The notes under the pieces are model-generated. The model did not search any database, was not told the origin of the DNA, and worked only from the letters and a program-made list of their open reading frames with translations. 64,000 nucleotides of DNA, taken from assembly GCA_963978895.1 (NCBI GenBank), contig OZ022242.1:8770114-8834113 (forward strand), written 5' to 3'. How positions within the stretch are numbered: the first letter of the stretch is position 1; each line of letters opens with the position of its first letter. Both the position numbers and the translations under genes were made by a program. Of this stretch, positions 1-12,999 are shown one piece after another. This DNA is from Erpobdella octoculata. Lineage: Eukaryota > Annelida > Clitellata > Hirudinida > Erpobdellidae.

Positions 1-1624
1 GTAGTGGTGCTGGTTGGTGTCGATGTTTGAGGAAAGCTGTTTCATGTAAAAGTTGTTCTGAGCATTGCTATTGCTGCTGTGTGCAAGTACAGCCATTTGC
101 TGTTGCTGTGACTGTTGTTGTTGCAGTGACTGTTGTTGTTGTTGCTGTGACTGTTGTTGAAACTGTTGTTGGTGTTGTGGAAGGTGCAGTGCCACCTGCT
201 GGTTCGGTTGTTTGGTCTTCTTCTGAACCGGTAGAACACTCATGACGTTCATCTTTGAAGGTCTCCCCATCTGTATTGCTTCGAACCAAACACAACGAAA
301 TTACAACCATTTCTAAATATTTATAAAACACCAGTTAAAAAAATCTATACCTTCTCTGGACATGTGATGTGCAATACATTTCTGATACCTGCAGTATCTA
401 CACGTATTCCTTGTTCTGGGGTTGATGGTGCAAGTTTTGTTACTTTTGCAAACATAAGTGTGGCTTTCATTCATGCCTCTTCTAAAGAACTTCTACAATG
501 AAAATAATTAATTTCAGAGAAGTCAAAATTAAACATAAACACTTTATTTTATTTCAATTTGAAAATCTTTAATGTGAAGATTTCTAGGCAACAAATTTAT
601 AAACAACTTCTATTTTCATAGCCACTTAATTTAATGCCATAAAACTTTAAAGCAGGATTTATTATTATTATTTTCAATAATAATTTGAGATAATGATCAA
701 AATTTACATCACTAAATATTTAAAATAGTATTTAAATGAAAAAACAATAATATGAAAAATTAAATATGCAATGCTGAAAAAACATTGATGGATACCTTGC
801 AACCTTCACACGTGAGTGCACCAAAATGAATTCCATTGGCAACATCAGAACAAACAACGCATTTCTGTTGTCCTTCCTGAAGAGCCACGTTCAATGGACG
901 AACTGTCAGATTCATCAAGAAATGATGTTTTAAAACTTAGCATCACAGATAATTTATAAGTAATAAATTTTGGACAATCGTTTTAGAGGTGGAGCAAGTC
1001 CATCAATGGACCTCAAGTCAACCAATGGCCACTAAAGAGGTGTGTTTCAAAAGTCTTTTCGAAACCATTAATTGTGACCATTAAATATCCTTTATTGTAA
1101 TATAATAGAGAAATTATGATACAAAATTTAAAAAAAAATTATTTAAAGCAACTTTACATTCCTGATGGAGCTTCAAAACCACTGTTGTGAGAAAGACTTC
1201 AGGAGGAAATAATAATTTAAACTTAACCAAGATAAAAACGATTAAAATTTTCAGTTCTAACGAGATAAATATGCAGAAGAACTATGATAAATAGATGTGG
1301 AATACATATCTGCCATTTTGCAGGAATATAGTAACTCAGGTTTTATCAAACAAATATAAAAGATAGTGTTTATGTAAAAAGACCAAATTATGTCAAATGT
1401 AAAAACATCAGTCTTAAAAATATACACTGTCTATGTTTACATGTTCACAGGACATGTTTATACAAACATATGATTGCTGAGATATATTCCACCTCAAACC
1501 AGCTGAAAAATGGATTTCTTGTTAAACCTCACAGACTGATTTACAAATCACTTCAAATTTCTGAACAATATCACATTTGTTTTCCTATCTGGTTTTCTCC
1601 AGCTAAAAAAACTTAAGGAAATAT

Positions 1625-1697
<73 letters not shown>

Positions 1698-1864
1698 CTA
1701 TATTTTTTATCAATGAATAAGTTGTTTATTGCCTGCTGGTCGACCTGATGGAATAATAGAATTATTTTAAACAGAAAAAGACGCACAAAAAGGCTTAATT
1801 TAATTATCGTTCAATAAAGTTATAAAACCATTCTAAAGAACCCTTATACGACTGCCAATATTGT

Positions 1865-1910
<46 letters not shown>

Positions 1911-3073
1911 TTTATTTTATAAAGGTCCATATCAAGTTCCTGCACAAGTCACAGTCCAGAGAAGAGTGCCACCACTTATGGCCAAGCACATCCATATCCC
2001 ATCAAGTATCCTTACTTCTATTTTCCCCTTTAATCCCAACAACCTCCACATGCCGAAACCCAATCATCTGCGTTTTTTCATTCTAAATGTCCAAACCATC
2101 TTAGTCTGCTTAGCCTCACCACATAAGCCACAGAAGGAACATCCAGAAAGTTCTACAAATCTACACTGCATACACGATCATTCAATGACCATTGAACATG
2201 TTACTGTGCCATAGAAAAAACACTTTGGATACAAGCCCTATGAATCTTTCCTTTCATAGCTTTGTGGCCCGTGCTGATAGAATAGGGCCACCGTGTATAA
2301 TTAGCCAAAAATAGCAAAAAATAAATAAATAAAAAAACTTTTAAAAAACTAGTCTTATGATAAGACTAGGGTGCTCGCTAAGTTATACAGATCTGTTCAT
2401 TAAATTCAAACTGAGCAAGTTAATATAAGACTAGTAATTACCACAATTTTCATTAAAATAGAATTTTATACTCACGTTTCCTGATCATTCCTGCCTCCAC
2501 ACACTTCTTGTACCTGCATCTCTTGCAGCAAGTTCTCTGCGTCGATGTGATCAAGCAGTTGTTGTTTGCCTTACACACGAATGTATCCCCCGTGTTGGCA
2601 TACCTCAAGTAAAACGTCTGAAACGAATTATCCAGATATAATATAAATTTATATTTATATTCACTAAAACTATTTTACCTGAAATGCTTAGTGTTTAATT
2701 CCAAGAATAAAATTATAATTATAATATCATAAAACATATGCGATCTTCATACCTTGCAAGGAACGCATACTTCTGCTCCAAAGTACTTCCCGGCGGCCAA
2801 CTCGGAGCATACGGCACAGAGCCTCATCTTCTTGGCAGCATCTTCAGGCGTTTGACCGGTCCTCCTGTTTTTGATCTTCTGCTGTTGCTGCTGATGATGT
2901 TGAATCTGTTGTTGGAGTTGATGTTGAGAATGATGTTGCAAAACATGTTGAGGTTGACTTTGAGCTTGTTGTGGTTGTAGTATCTGCTGGAGTATTTGCT
3001 GTTGTTGAAAGAGTTGATGTTGTTGTTGATGCTGCTGCTGCTGACTATGCAGGTACATGACATCATGCTCCAT
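1..3073 (-). CDS. Nuclear receptor with two tandem DNA-binding domains (2DBD-NR), 5' part, five exons
   Basis: This is a ligand-type transcription factor acting in the nucleus. Coding exons on the minus strand are 3073-2753, 2617-2476, 902-796, 492-351 and 278-1. All junctions are GT/AG, phases match, and the total is 330 codons, open at the window edge. Residues 1-85 are Gln/His-rich. DBD1 (about 86-150) has C-x2-C-x13-C-x2-C (CAVC...CVPC) and C-x5-C-x9-C-x2-C fingers. A short linker with LRPLNVALQEGQQK leads to DBD2 (about 169-235; CVVC...CEGC, then a second C4 finger). After it come AIQMGRPSK and a Gln-rich hinge. The ATG at 3073 is preceded by an in-frame TAA, and a 5'UTR splice acceptor lies at 3107. 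Two consecutive NR DBDs define the 2DBD family known from flatworms, molluscs and some arthropods. The P-boxes are CVPCKT (DBD1, atypical) and CEGCKK (DBD2). The ligand-binding domain must lie left of the window. Exon limits are read by eye from frame and splice consensus. Confidence 0.92.
1625..1696. repeat. (TA)n microsatellite in receptor intron 2
   Basis: A near-perfect TA dinucleotide run lies inside the 1.57-kb intron between the second finger of DBD1 and the first finger of DBD2. The rest of this intron shows no coding signal. Confidence 0.95.
1869..1908. repeat. (AT)n microsatellite in receptor intron 2
   Basis: A second AT dinucleotide run of about 40 bp in the same intron. Confidence 0.95.
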
Positions 3074-3106
3074 CCTTTATGTGCTCCCAAGGAGCAGCAA
3101 TCTACT

Positions 3107-4615
3107 CTGAAAATCAATCAAAAACAATCAGTCAGTAGACCAACAAAACTGAAGTGAAACTAGTTGAAAAAAGTTAATTACAGTCAGTAATCAAGCCTTT
3201 TATGCTACTAGAACATGTTGAAAAAATCATTATGGAAGGATGAGATTCCACGACACAATTATTAGCTCGAAATAGGACCCGGCATGTGATCAATGTGAAC
3301 AACGTGCCAGCTTTCAACCCACTGCATTATCAATAGGAGAAAATGAATGAAATTAGTTTATGTCGCAGGTAGTATTAACTGAATAACTTACATTTCTGAA
3401 AGACAATCCTTCTTTTTCTTCAAAATTCATAAGCCCCTGTGAATGAAAAGTGACAAACCTTAAATTCATGTGAACTGAACAACTGAATAAGTAAAATATT
3501 AAATATATGATAAAAATTTATAAGCATGAATAGCATTGTGAACATTATAGATTTTTTCTGATATAATTAGTACAACTTCTGATAATAAATCATTTTCAAT
3601 CTGTGATCATTTTAAATAAATGATAAAATTTATAAGCATGATAGATATTGTCAACATTATTGATTTTTTCTGATATAACCAATTAATACAACTTTTGATA
3701 ATAAATCATTTCCACTCTGACAGAAATGAGTTAAAACAAATTCAAGTGTGGCCTGTACAACATATTTAATTATTAAGAATATAACAACCACTTTAACAAG
3801 TTCCTCAGAATGGAGTAGGAAAGAAACAGATAACTAGCATGAACATCATCATCAAAACAGCCACCACTGCAAGGGTCATCATCATCAGCACTACCACCAT
3901 CATTTCTTTCACAGCACGACCATTAACGGCCATTCTTCTCATTGGTGTCATCAACACTGCAACTCTTTCACGTGGGTGGTTTGTTAGACTTGTCTTGTCT
4001 AACTAACATCTTTTCCCTGACAGTGTGGTGTAGAGTCGTTTTGAAAAGATTACGCTCTTACAATCTTGCGATGCTAAATTTAAATTCATTGTATATCGCG
4101 AAGCATTCGTGCTGCTATGCTCTGAAATATCATTGAATGACAGAAGGAAATTCTCAAGAGAGGTTGAAGATAAAAGAAACCAAGGCTCGTCTGTAAACAC
4201 ACTAAACACAGTATTATAATTTTATAATGGTCCATAATGAGGAATATTTGACGTCAGCTTGTTTGGATTCTTCGAAGCTTGCGTGGAAAACAAACTGCAT
4301 TGGCAATCAGGCTGGCCCACCGTATTCTATATCTTTATAGTATATATTCTATATCTATCAAGAGATCGCATCGGCTGAGCAGAGGCATTATATTATTTAC
4401 GTTTGGTTTGCGAAAAAGAAATAAATATAAACAAGACTTTATTCTTTACGGATTTTTTCTCGAGATGAATTACAAGGAGTAAATGCTTAATATTTACAGA
4501 TTATAATCTAACAAAAAAAGTAAAAAAAAGTTTTTTTTGCAGAGTTCTATACGTTTGTGCAAAGAAAAAAATAATCTAATTGAATCTTAGACAGAACTGG
4601 TTCACCCAGACGAAC
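3107..4615. other. Receptor upstream/intron region, no gene seen
   Basis: This AT-rich stretch lies 5' of the coding start. It would contain the intron upstream of the 5'UTR exon and perhaps further untranslated exons, but none can be placed. Two similar stretches of about 110 bp occur at roughly 3500-3610 and 3615-3715. A CAT/CAC-rich run occurs near 3843-3905. No convincing open frame is present. Confidence 0.6.
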
Positions 4616-5060
4616 ATCGACACCAGTGATTATTTCGTTAACGGTAATAGAAATTAAAACGATAATTATTAATTCTTGTTAACGAAAACTGAAACGAAAA
4701 CTAGAATAGAAAGTCAAAACGAAACTGAAATAAAAATAAAAATTAGTTAGTTAGAACGAAATAGAAATAAAAATTATTTTTTTTTTCGAAACGAAATAGA
4801 AATAGAAATAAAAATTAATTTTTTTTTTGAAACGAAATAGAAATAGAAATAAAAATTATTTTTTTTTTAGAAACGAAATAGAAATAAAAATAAAAAATAA
4901 TTTGTTAAAACGAAATAAAAACAAAAAATATTAAAAACAAAATAAAAATTAATTTCGCTTCTATGGTACTTCCTTTTAACATGCCTTTGTCGCTATGAAA
5001 TTGTTTATTCCTTTTCTATTGTATTCGTGTTTTGGTTTGTTGTTATTTATTGAGTCAGAA

Positions 5061-5258
5061 ATGTCGAAAGCTGGCGTTGGTTTGTCGAAAATGTTTGCTG
5101 GTCGTAATAGCGAAAGTTTAGTTTGGAATTATTTTAAATATGATGTCACTACGAATAAAAGTGTTTGTCTAGCAAAAAAAGATAGTAACGTCGATGGTGC
5201 TATAAACCAGTGCGGTTTTCAACTGGCCGGTAAAAATCCAACAAACCTAAAGGTTAGT
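5061..5258 (+). pseudogene. hAT transposase N-terminal BED-type finger fragment
   Basis: The frame from an ATG at 5061 (an upstream ATG exists at 4995) reads SLVWNYFKYD, then a Cys, later QCGFQLAGKNPTNLK. This matches the BED zinc-finger region at the N-terminus of hAT transposases, where VW.YF is followed by paired cysteines and NLKxHL. It stops after NLKVS, where the conserved HL should follow, because the catalytic middle has been deleted. It cannot transpose by itself and is probably a relic. Confidence 0.75.
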
Positions 5259-5264
5259 TAGGAT

Positions 5265-5465
5265 ATGGAAGACTTGGCAGAAGATGTGATACAGTTTTGG
5301 ATTGCTCGACAGTCTATATATCTGCAACTTTCCCTCTTGGCTTTGGACATACTGGCAGCACCTGCTTCCCAGGCATATGTGGAGAGGATATTTTCATTAT
5401 GTGGCCTTTTGAGCGGAGGGAAGAGACATAGACCAAAAAAAAACTTAGAAATGAGTTTTTTTTAA
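5265..5465 (+). pseudogene. hAT transposase C-terminal dimerisation-domain fragment
   Basis: The 66-residue frame contains LALDILAAPASQAYVERIF and SLCGLLSGGKRHRPKKNLEM. This is the hallmark of the hAT C-terminal dimerisation region, where A(P/S)S..ERIFS..G.....R..L is conserved. It follows the BED fragment after only a few bases, so roughly 400 or more internal residues are missing compared with a full hAT transposase. It ends at a TAA inside a T-run, close to the usual C-terminus. Confidence 0.85.
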
Positions 5466-5892
5466 AATTGAATAAACAGTTTCTCAATTGACTTGTGTTT
5501 AGTTACAACTGCAAAATAGAGAGATTACAAACGAAACTGAAATTAAAACTAAAACTATTATAAATTCAAAACGAAAACGAAACGGTAATAATAATTACTG
5601 ATGCAAAACTAAACTGAAATTAAAATTATTGAAAAATTCAAAACTATAACGAAACGGTAATAATAATTCCTGATGCAAAACTAAACTGAAACTAAAATTA
5701 TTGAAAAATTCAAAACGAAAACGAAACGGTAATAATAATTACTGATAATTACTGATTCAAAACTAAACTGAAATTAAAATTATTGAAAAATTCAAAACTA
5801 AAACGAAACTGTAATAATAATTCATAATGCCAAAACTAAACTGAAACTGAAACTAAATTTATTTCTGAAACGAATTAATCACTGATCGACAC

Positions 5893-6430
5893 CCACAGAG
5901 GTTAACAAATATTCATACGTGATCCCCCCACAAAGAACGAGTCGTATAATACACCGCAGTTGAAATGCTTACATGCCTCAGAGACAAGGGGTCGTCGGTA
6001 TTGAAGGATTAACTCATGATTAGCCATGACCTTTACCAAACAAAAACAAAAAATTATTTCAAACCAAGCGCCCACCTGACGCAGTAGTACCTCTTTCTTT
6101 GTCTTAAGACCGAACGCTTGATTGATAAGTCCCGACATCGACAAACTTCGAACCGTGTGAATAATTGACACATTGAATCGACAATGTAGTCGTTCCAAAA
6201 CAGTAATCATCAGTAATCCATTGGAATTACAAAAATAGTCCCACTTTAAAAATACTGGTGGTCATTTTGTCAATTGCGCGTCAGTAAATTGTGGACGTTT
6301 GCATGAATGTATCCCAATCCAGCGTGGGTCTAATCTCCAGGGACGAGCATACGAGGGGATCAGAAAGAATCATCTCCCATTATTCATTCCCGGAGATAAT
6401 GATCTGACAATATTAACCACTATATTATTA
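5893..6430. other. No gene seen
   Basis: AT-rich sequence right of the hAT element. A 102-codon frame runs on the minus strand (6210-5902), but it has no recognisable domain and I do not call it. Confidence 0.5.
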
Positions 6431-6439
6431 AAGCCCGCT

Positions 6440-6625
6440 CATCATACCACCACTACCACCACGATCATTCTAACCACATCTACAATTACCATTGTCACTG
6501 TAGTCATTATCATCATCGTCGTAATCAGCACTGCCATCATCATCACCACCACCACCATCGTCGTCGTCATCATCATCATTATCGTTATTAACATCATCAT
6601 CACCATCACAATTACCATCATCATT

Positions 6626-6677
<52 letters not shown>

Positions 6678-6678
6678 C
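6440..6678. repeat. Imperfect (CAT/CAC/ATC) trinucleotide tract
   Basis: A mixed CAT/CAC/CGT triplet tract resolves into a pure (ATC)n run from about 6616 to 6675. Long frames encoding poly-Ile or poly-Met here are artefacts of the repeat. Confidence 0.95.
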
Positions 6679-6994
6679 ATCTCAGAGCCTTTCCAGATCG
6701 GAAAGATATGCAGAGCGATATGTGAGCAAAAGAATCATCTAATTATAAACATTACAATACTTTCATTCGGTTTCTGTTTCAGGTCCTCAGAAATGGTCGC
6801 TGACATTTGCATGCATACAAAAACTGACTCGAATGCAAATCTTGATTTCCACGTAAAACGTCAGTTTTTTATGGTAAAGGCGACTTATATCAGTTTCATC
6901 GATAAATACGGTCGCTATGACTTATAATGATTAAATCTGCCTCGAAAATTTTTTGAAAAGCACGTCCCAGTTTTGTTTATTCTTCCACCCGTCC

Positions 6995-7095
6995 CGTCCG
7001 TCCATCCATCCATCCATCCATCCGTCCGTCCGTCCATCCATCCATCCATCCATCCGTCCGTCCATCCGTCCATTCATCCATCCATCTATCTACCC
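6995..7095. repeat. (TCCA/TCCG)n tetranucleotide tract
   Basis: A run of CATC and CGTC tetranucleotides with a few substitutions. Confidence 0.9.
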
Positions 7096-7456
7096 ATCTG
7101 CTATCTGCATGAATTACAGGAAGCGAGGTCTAAAAGATACAAACAAAACCACGGCCTAAAAACCCGAACCGAAACAGGACGAACGAATAAAAACTAGCTC
7201 CAAAATAGAAAGGGACCTCCACAGTTCAACACAGCATGGAGGGAGGGAAGCAACAACACATCCATCCATCCAGCTTGCATGAAATGGACCAAGGAACAGG
7301 CGCCGAACTGCAGCATCTCCGTTAGCACGGACGTGCGATCTCCAGAAGGCAAAAACGAAGCTTTCATACATAGCAAACAGATTCTTTGCTCAAAATCAAC
7401 AATTCTCTTCTCAAGTGAAATATAGAAAGATAAACAGAGGGAAGAAGAAAGAGAAG

Positions 7457-7458
<2 letters not shown>

Positions 7459-7530
<72 letters not shown>
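7459..7530. repeat. (GA)n microsatellite
   Basis: A pure GA run of about 70 bp. Confidence 0.97.
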
Positions 7531-7532
<2 letters not shown>

Positions 7533-9000
7533 AACTTATTTTACCACAAAAAAGGTCCAGGTACAGAGTTCGATTGAGTAAACAAAAGTAGTAATGCTTC
7601 AAATTAATTGTATATTTGAGTACTTTTTCTCAGGTTTTACAGAGCGAAAAAAAGTGTCATCCACCCCTCCCCCACACCTCGTTTGCTTGCATGTTTTTCC
7701 GAGCACAAATTTTGGTAAAATCACTTGATAATGAAATTAATTCAAAATATTAGAACTTAATTTATGTTTTCAAAAACTGTTGACATACATAATAATGGGG
7801 GGTCGGGGGTCACCCAATTGGATTTATACCTCGACTAGAAACTGGAACAGAACTACGAAAGAATTTGTAATATCTACAAGTCAAAGAGTTTAATCAGGAA
7901 AATTCAAAAAGCGTTCATGATCTATGCCACCCCCACCCCTACCCCAATGCCGAACCAGAACATTCCGCATTGTAAGCGGCCTACTTGACCCCGGGACAAC
8001 ACCAAGATATTTCAAAGTCAATTTACGCGACAGAAAGAAAGAATTATCTACGCACATCCGAGAGCGCAAACATAGAAATATCTAATTTAACTCGTAGACG
8101 ATTTTAAAGAAACAGATTCGCTTAAAGAATCACACGGCAAGGCATGACTTGTTTCATGACCAATCCGCAAGAGAATCTTATCAGCATGGCGTCTGACAAA
8201 TGCTGGAATACAAGTTATACGTTTATCCGGTCGGTCGGCAAAAAGAAATAAACTTGTTTCATTTCTAAAAGGAACAACAAGGAGATAAGCAGCCGGAATG
8301 TAATGCAGCGTAGCGCTTTAGCAGAACTGATAAGGTCGATGATGCTGCATAATACATTCGATAGGAGACAAGAATGGCTTGCTTCGGCCCTGCTGCTGCG
8401 TGGCAGGAAATTGAATTTCATCAACGAACAGCACAAGTGATGTCGGTGGATGGCTTACAACACGATACCGCAATTAACCCGACCACGGGACTTAATGAAG
8501 GTTTGAACATTTTTACATCATTCGCCGTCTAAAAAATGAGTCAGTTACATCGGACGGATCGCTCGCATCAAGGTTGACTCAATCAACTTGACTCGTTCCT
8601 CCCATGCTGCTGTTGGTGTCAAAACTAACAGAAAAGACAACGCCTATGCATTATAAGCAAGATGACAATTACTCTCAGAGCCTTGCTGCTCCGACACGGA
8701 CCAAAGTCCCACAAGGTTATTTATGAAGCTCTCGAACGCCCACGCGTTTCTAAAAATAGATCAACCTAATTATTTGCTTTAGAATAAATAAAACGCTCGT
8801 TGGCGCAATTTATCTGCCGACAGTGCGGTTTGTAGAAGAGTATTAAAACGGAGTTTTATGGAGACAAGTCAAGTGACCCTTGTGGAGACATTAAGATACG
8901 AGATCACTCCTTTCATCTAGCTTTCCTTAAGTTAAAGCTCCTATATTGTAATGTGAACAATTTTTGACATATCCTGAAATATCTGCTTGAAGAGATCGTG
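7531..9000. other. No gene seen
   Basis: Unique-looking sequence of mixed composition. A 63-codon plus-strand frame ends with RGRKLNFINEQHK near 8427, but I recognise nothing in it. Confidence 0.5.
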
Positions 9001-9066
9001 AATGAATGAATGAATGAATGAATGAATGAATGAATGAATGAATGAATGAATGAATGAATGAATGAA
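9001..9066. repeat. (TGAA)n microsatellite
   Basis: About 16 copies of TGAA. Confidence 0.97.
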
Positions 9067-12000
9067 GAAATGGCAAAACAGACAAATAGATAACTTCGTG
9101 AGTTATTTATTGAATGGTCAACTAACTAACTAACTGATCACTCGAAGCAGACAAATTATTTACAGTGATGCAGTTACTGAAATTAAACCGCAGTCAGTCA
9201 TGTAGACTTAATTAAATAAACACTGAACAAGTGAACCGTTAAAATCTTCGTTTTTCACAAATCCTTTAAATTTTTTAATTAGGCAGCCTTTAATCTGATG
9301 ATGATAAGACAAGCTAGAAAATGAAAAAACATTAACCACAGTTTCTAAAAACTTGATACATTAAGTATGTGAGGATCGAAAATTAAAGAAACTTTCGAAT
9401 CAATATGGAAAACATAGTTTTTATTATGAATTTTATTAAAATTATTTTCTATTGAACTTAAAACTGTAACTTTAAAAAAAACTGAAATTAAAAAAAAAAC
9501 TGAAATTTAAAAAAAATCAAAATTAATTAATTTTGTTTTATATCTTATTTAAATTTAGTTCAATCCATCTGAAAATTTAAAAGAATGCATGGTCATAAAC
9601 GGCAATTCAACACACCAAATTTTAGGTTGATTGCACTACATGATGTATGGTTTTTTAACGTCTGGTTCAAGCAAGCAAGAACGGTGAAGTTAATATAAAG
9701 GACTTTTTTTTAAATTTATTAAATGCAATTGCATTTCATCATTGCCGTAACAGACACCTCGCTTTATCCGATGTTTATTTCTATTAAGCGAGTCAATTAG
9801 GACAAGATGGATCCACTTTAGGAAACAGCCGAAGGAGCGGAAGATCAATCACTGACCTATCAGTGGAAGATTTATATTAACTGCCACGCTTCCAACGCGA
9901 CATGCGTGAATGAACTACTTCTTCGTGAAAACACACATACTTCTCGGGCTACTACTGACAGGTAAAACATTTACTATTAAACGATGGTCAGCCATAAGAA
10001 GAGGCCTGTGCAATATGCAACTCACGGAATTATCGCAAAGGTCAAAAGAGTCTCACACGGACAAATTATTCAGTTCCAAACCACCGACAAGCTCGCAAAC
10101 AGCGTAATCGCATTAACGATGTGAAACTGGATTTTCAGAGACCGGATCGCATTCTATTTTCTTTTCGGTCAGAAACTGATGCTACACGATGGAAACATTA
10201 AAAATGACATTTTAGAGTAGGTACAAGTTACAGCTCAGTAGGAAGTGATTGTCTCGCATTTCACACAAAAATTTGCTCACAAGAGCGCTGATGGTAAGTA
10301 AAGTCACAACAGAACACTCGCGCACGTGCATACAAACACACACACACACATGACGTCAGTGCATGCTGACATAGAACGACCAACACAGAGGAGCAAGCAG
10401 ACACATCCACTTAACGACACAACATGCTGGTCCGTCACTACATGCTGCATAGCGATATAATTGGATAATGGACACTGACGATTCGTTCAACTGGGGAATC
10501 CTAATTTCCAGCTAGGAGAATGTCCAGTGAAGCCTCGCCACCACACTATCACCACCACACATGAATCCTCAGATGTAGGTTGCTACAAAGTACGACAATC
10601 CGTAACGAACCATAAAGCAATTAAACATCGGAGATTTCAGTAGAAGCATTCGCCCGGGCAATTATTCAAGATAAGTAAAAAAATATTTCCTTTGCAGTGG
10701 CGGATTTAAGGGAGCGCCCTGTTCCGTCTTCCAATAAAAATATTGTATTTATATATGCAATACTTGGATATCTTGATATACGTGGATGCTTCATGCATCT
10801 ATACTATTGCTATATAAAATTGTTCGTATAAGCGGGAAGGTCGCTTAAATGCATTTTCTTCAGAAAAAACATAAAATTTAGCGAAGAGGAATCAGAGGTT
10901 TTTCCAATTAGTAGTTCATACCTCTGGTGACATGATTTTTGATGCCCGGAGATAAGGTCTAATAAATACGATTCTAGAAATTCCTATCTGAACACGTTTC
11001 CTCAAAAAATCGCTGATGACCGGGGATGAAGTCGCAAGTACTTTTTCCAAAAAAAATTTTAAAATTGAAGTAAGCAGCGATTCTATTAGCTGAAAAATTG
11101 GTATTGTGTGATCCTTTTAAATATTATGGGATCCTTTAACTTTTTTGAATCGGTTCATACCCATTTGATTCGATACTCATCCTGATTCTGATGGCCAAAC
11201 TAAGAACAGAAATTTCATTAATGCTACATAAAGACACTTGACATAACTTTTCAAAACGTTGGAATAAGTATATGGATTTGGCGAACAGGTACACAACTAC
11301 TTCAACCGAGACATGTATGACTGCTTCTAAATTAATTCAATTATAACCTTAAAATTTAATCAACCATTTATTATAACGAGTATTTCTGGCATTTTCTGGA
11401 CAAATCCGATTTTGTCTCATTTATGTTTTAGGCGTCGTTGAAATTGTCGATTTTAGACAAGTAATTGTTCCATAACATATTGACTTACTTCCAGCTATTC
11501 AAAACATTTAAAATTTTAATTTAATTTTACAAGAAACATAGAAAAAAAAGTTTTTTAAAAGATTTAAAAGGAATGTGTACGACAGTCAGTTTTCAGTAAT
11601 AATCGAGAAAAACAAATATTGCAGATGTACCGTTTCGACTGGCTCCCAAGCTGAAAAGCAGTAGAGCCAAATCGGCTGCTATGTAGTCGCCCTTATCACC
11701 TCGGTAGATCGACTGTTTTGTCTCAGGTTAACAATAACACATTTCTTTTGCTGTATGCCAGCTTACCTGTGTGACGTGCTAGTGTTTGTGATACCTGTCG
11801 CCTGTCATACCGGATCGCCTGCTCTCTTTACAAAGGTGACATCAACTCTTAGACGTTCGGTAGGCTTTAATTTGAAATTGTTAGGTATCTTATCTCGTTC
11901 GTAAACTGGATAGTAGAAGACATTTGATAAGCAAATCATTGTATTACTATGGTTAATATTCATAACATCTAGAACCCAGGACGGCCACAGTAGAGAAATT

Positions 12001-12929
12001 ACGTATCAGCTTATATAATGACCAGCTTGGCTGACAGAATCTTACCAGGGCATCATTCGCGTTTTGAGAACCGAGAGTCCAAAGGACGCTAGAAAATACA
12101 ACAAACGCCATCATGGATTGGGACCATTCAAGATCTTTACACCAAGACGCCTTCTAAATCAACTTAAACAACTCTATACGTCGTTGCCGTCCAGCACAGC
12201 CACCACCACAACTGTTTAATTGTATGTACTATACTTACTACACTATGCACACAGACACGTATGCATACAAGCATGAAGACACACGCGAATAAACATGGAC
12301 ACACACGCACGAGTACACGCAATGCGTTCTCCTGCTTGGCCGTATAAGTATAGCAGGTCAGAATTCTACATCTTCGAACTGGGAAGAAAGATAAACCCGT
12401 CTGTAAAACTAGTTTTATATCTACAAAAGTTATTTTGTTATGTATTAAATTTAATTCCAAAACCATTCATCCGATTTAATGGTAGCGTGAAAAAAAAACT
12501 GGTTGGAAACAAAACCGAGAAAGATCTATAACCAGGCAAGGAGGTATCTGTGGTGACTGTGGTTGAGAAGAGGACAAGGCATAAAAAAATTAACGCAGAC
12601 ATGCACGTTGGTCGTAAATCAAAGGAAAGAAAAAGATGAATAGCATTTTCTTCCGAAAGCAGAGCACGCAAGCAAACTACAAGGTCTTGTTCGTTGATAC
12701 TTTGAGGAGATGATGATGACGACGGCGGCGGTAACTGTGTACGAAGGAGAGGAATTTGAGGATGATGAGGAGGATCGAGATGTTGATGGCAGAGAGAGAG
12801 AGAGAGGAGAGTAATAATGAATAAACGAGTTTGATACCGATACTGCAGCAAAAAAAGAGAGCAAAAGAAAGTGGGTCAAACATTCAAAGTTGTTTACGTC
12901 CTTAGAAGCGACAAGGTCAATGGAGAGAG

Positions 12930-12933
<4 letters not shown>
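9067..12933. other. Gene-poor interval
   Basis: No frame with a recognisable domain was found. Around 10697 a CAGTGGCGGATTTAAG motif resembles a hAT-type terminus, but no partner end was found. Around 9550-9710 a stretch (CAATCCATCTGAAAATTT... AAGCAAGCAAGAACGG) resembles the dispersed repeat also seen near 17530 and 51000. Confidence 0.5.

Positions 12934-12995
<62 letters not shown>
12934..12995. repeat. (GA)n microsatellite
   Basis: A pure GA run. The long frames across it are low-complexity artefacts. Confidence 0.97.

Positions 12996-12999
<4 letters not shown>

Larger units (their letters stand above)
4624..5884 (+). mobile_element. Internally deleted hAT transposon with 8-bp target duplication
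   Basis: The termini are inverted: CAGTGATTATTTCGTTAACG on the left, and CAGTGATTAATTCGTTTCAG when the right end is reverse-complemented. The element is flanked by a perfect 8-bp direct repeat ATCGACAC (4616-4623 and 5885-5892), the size typical of hAT elements. It is 1,261 bp long. Both subterminal zones (about 4640-4960 and 5500-5870) are degenerate tandem arrays of short units such as GAAACGAAATAGAAAT. The middle carries both ends of a hAT transposase without its catalytic core. Confidence 0.93.

Noticed and set aside
10697..10715. CAGTGGCGGATTTAAG as a hAT terminus
   Set aside because: No inverted partner or 8-bp duplication was found nearby, so no element could be delimited.
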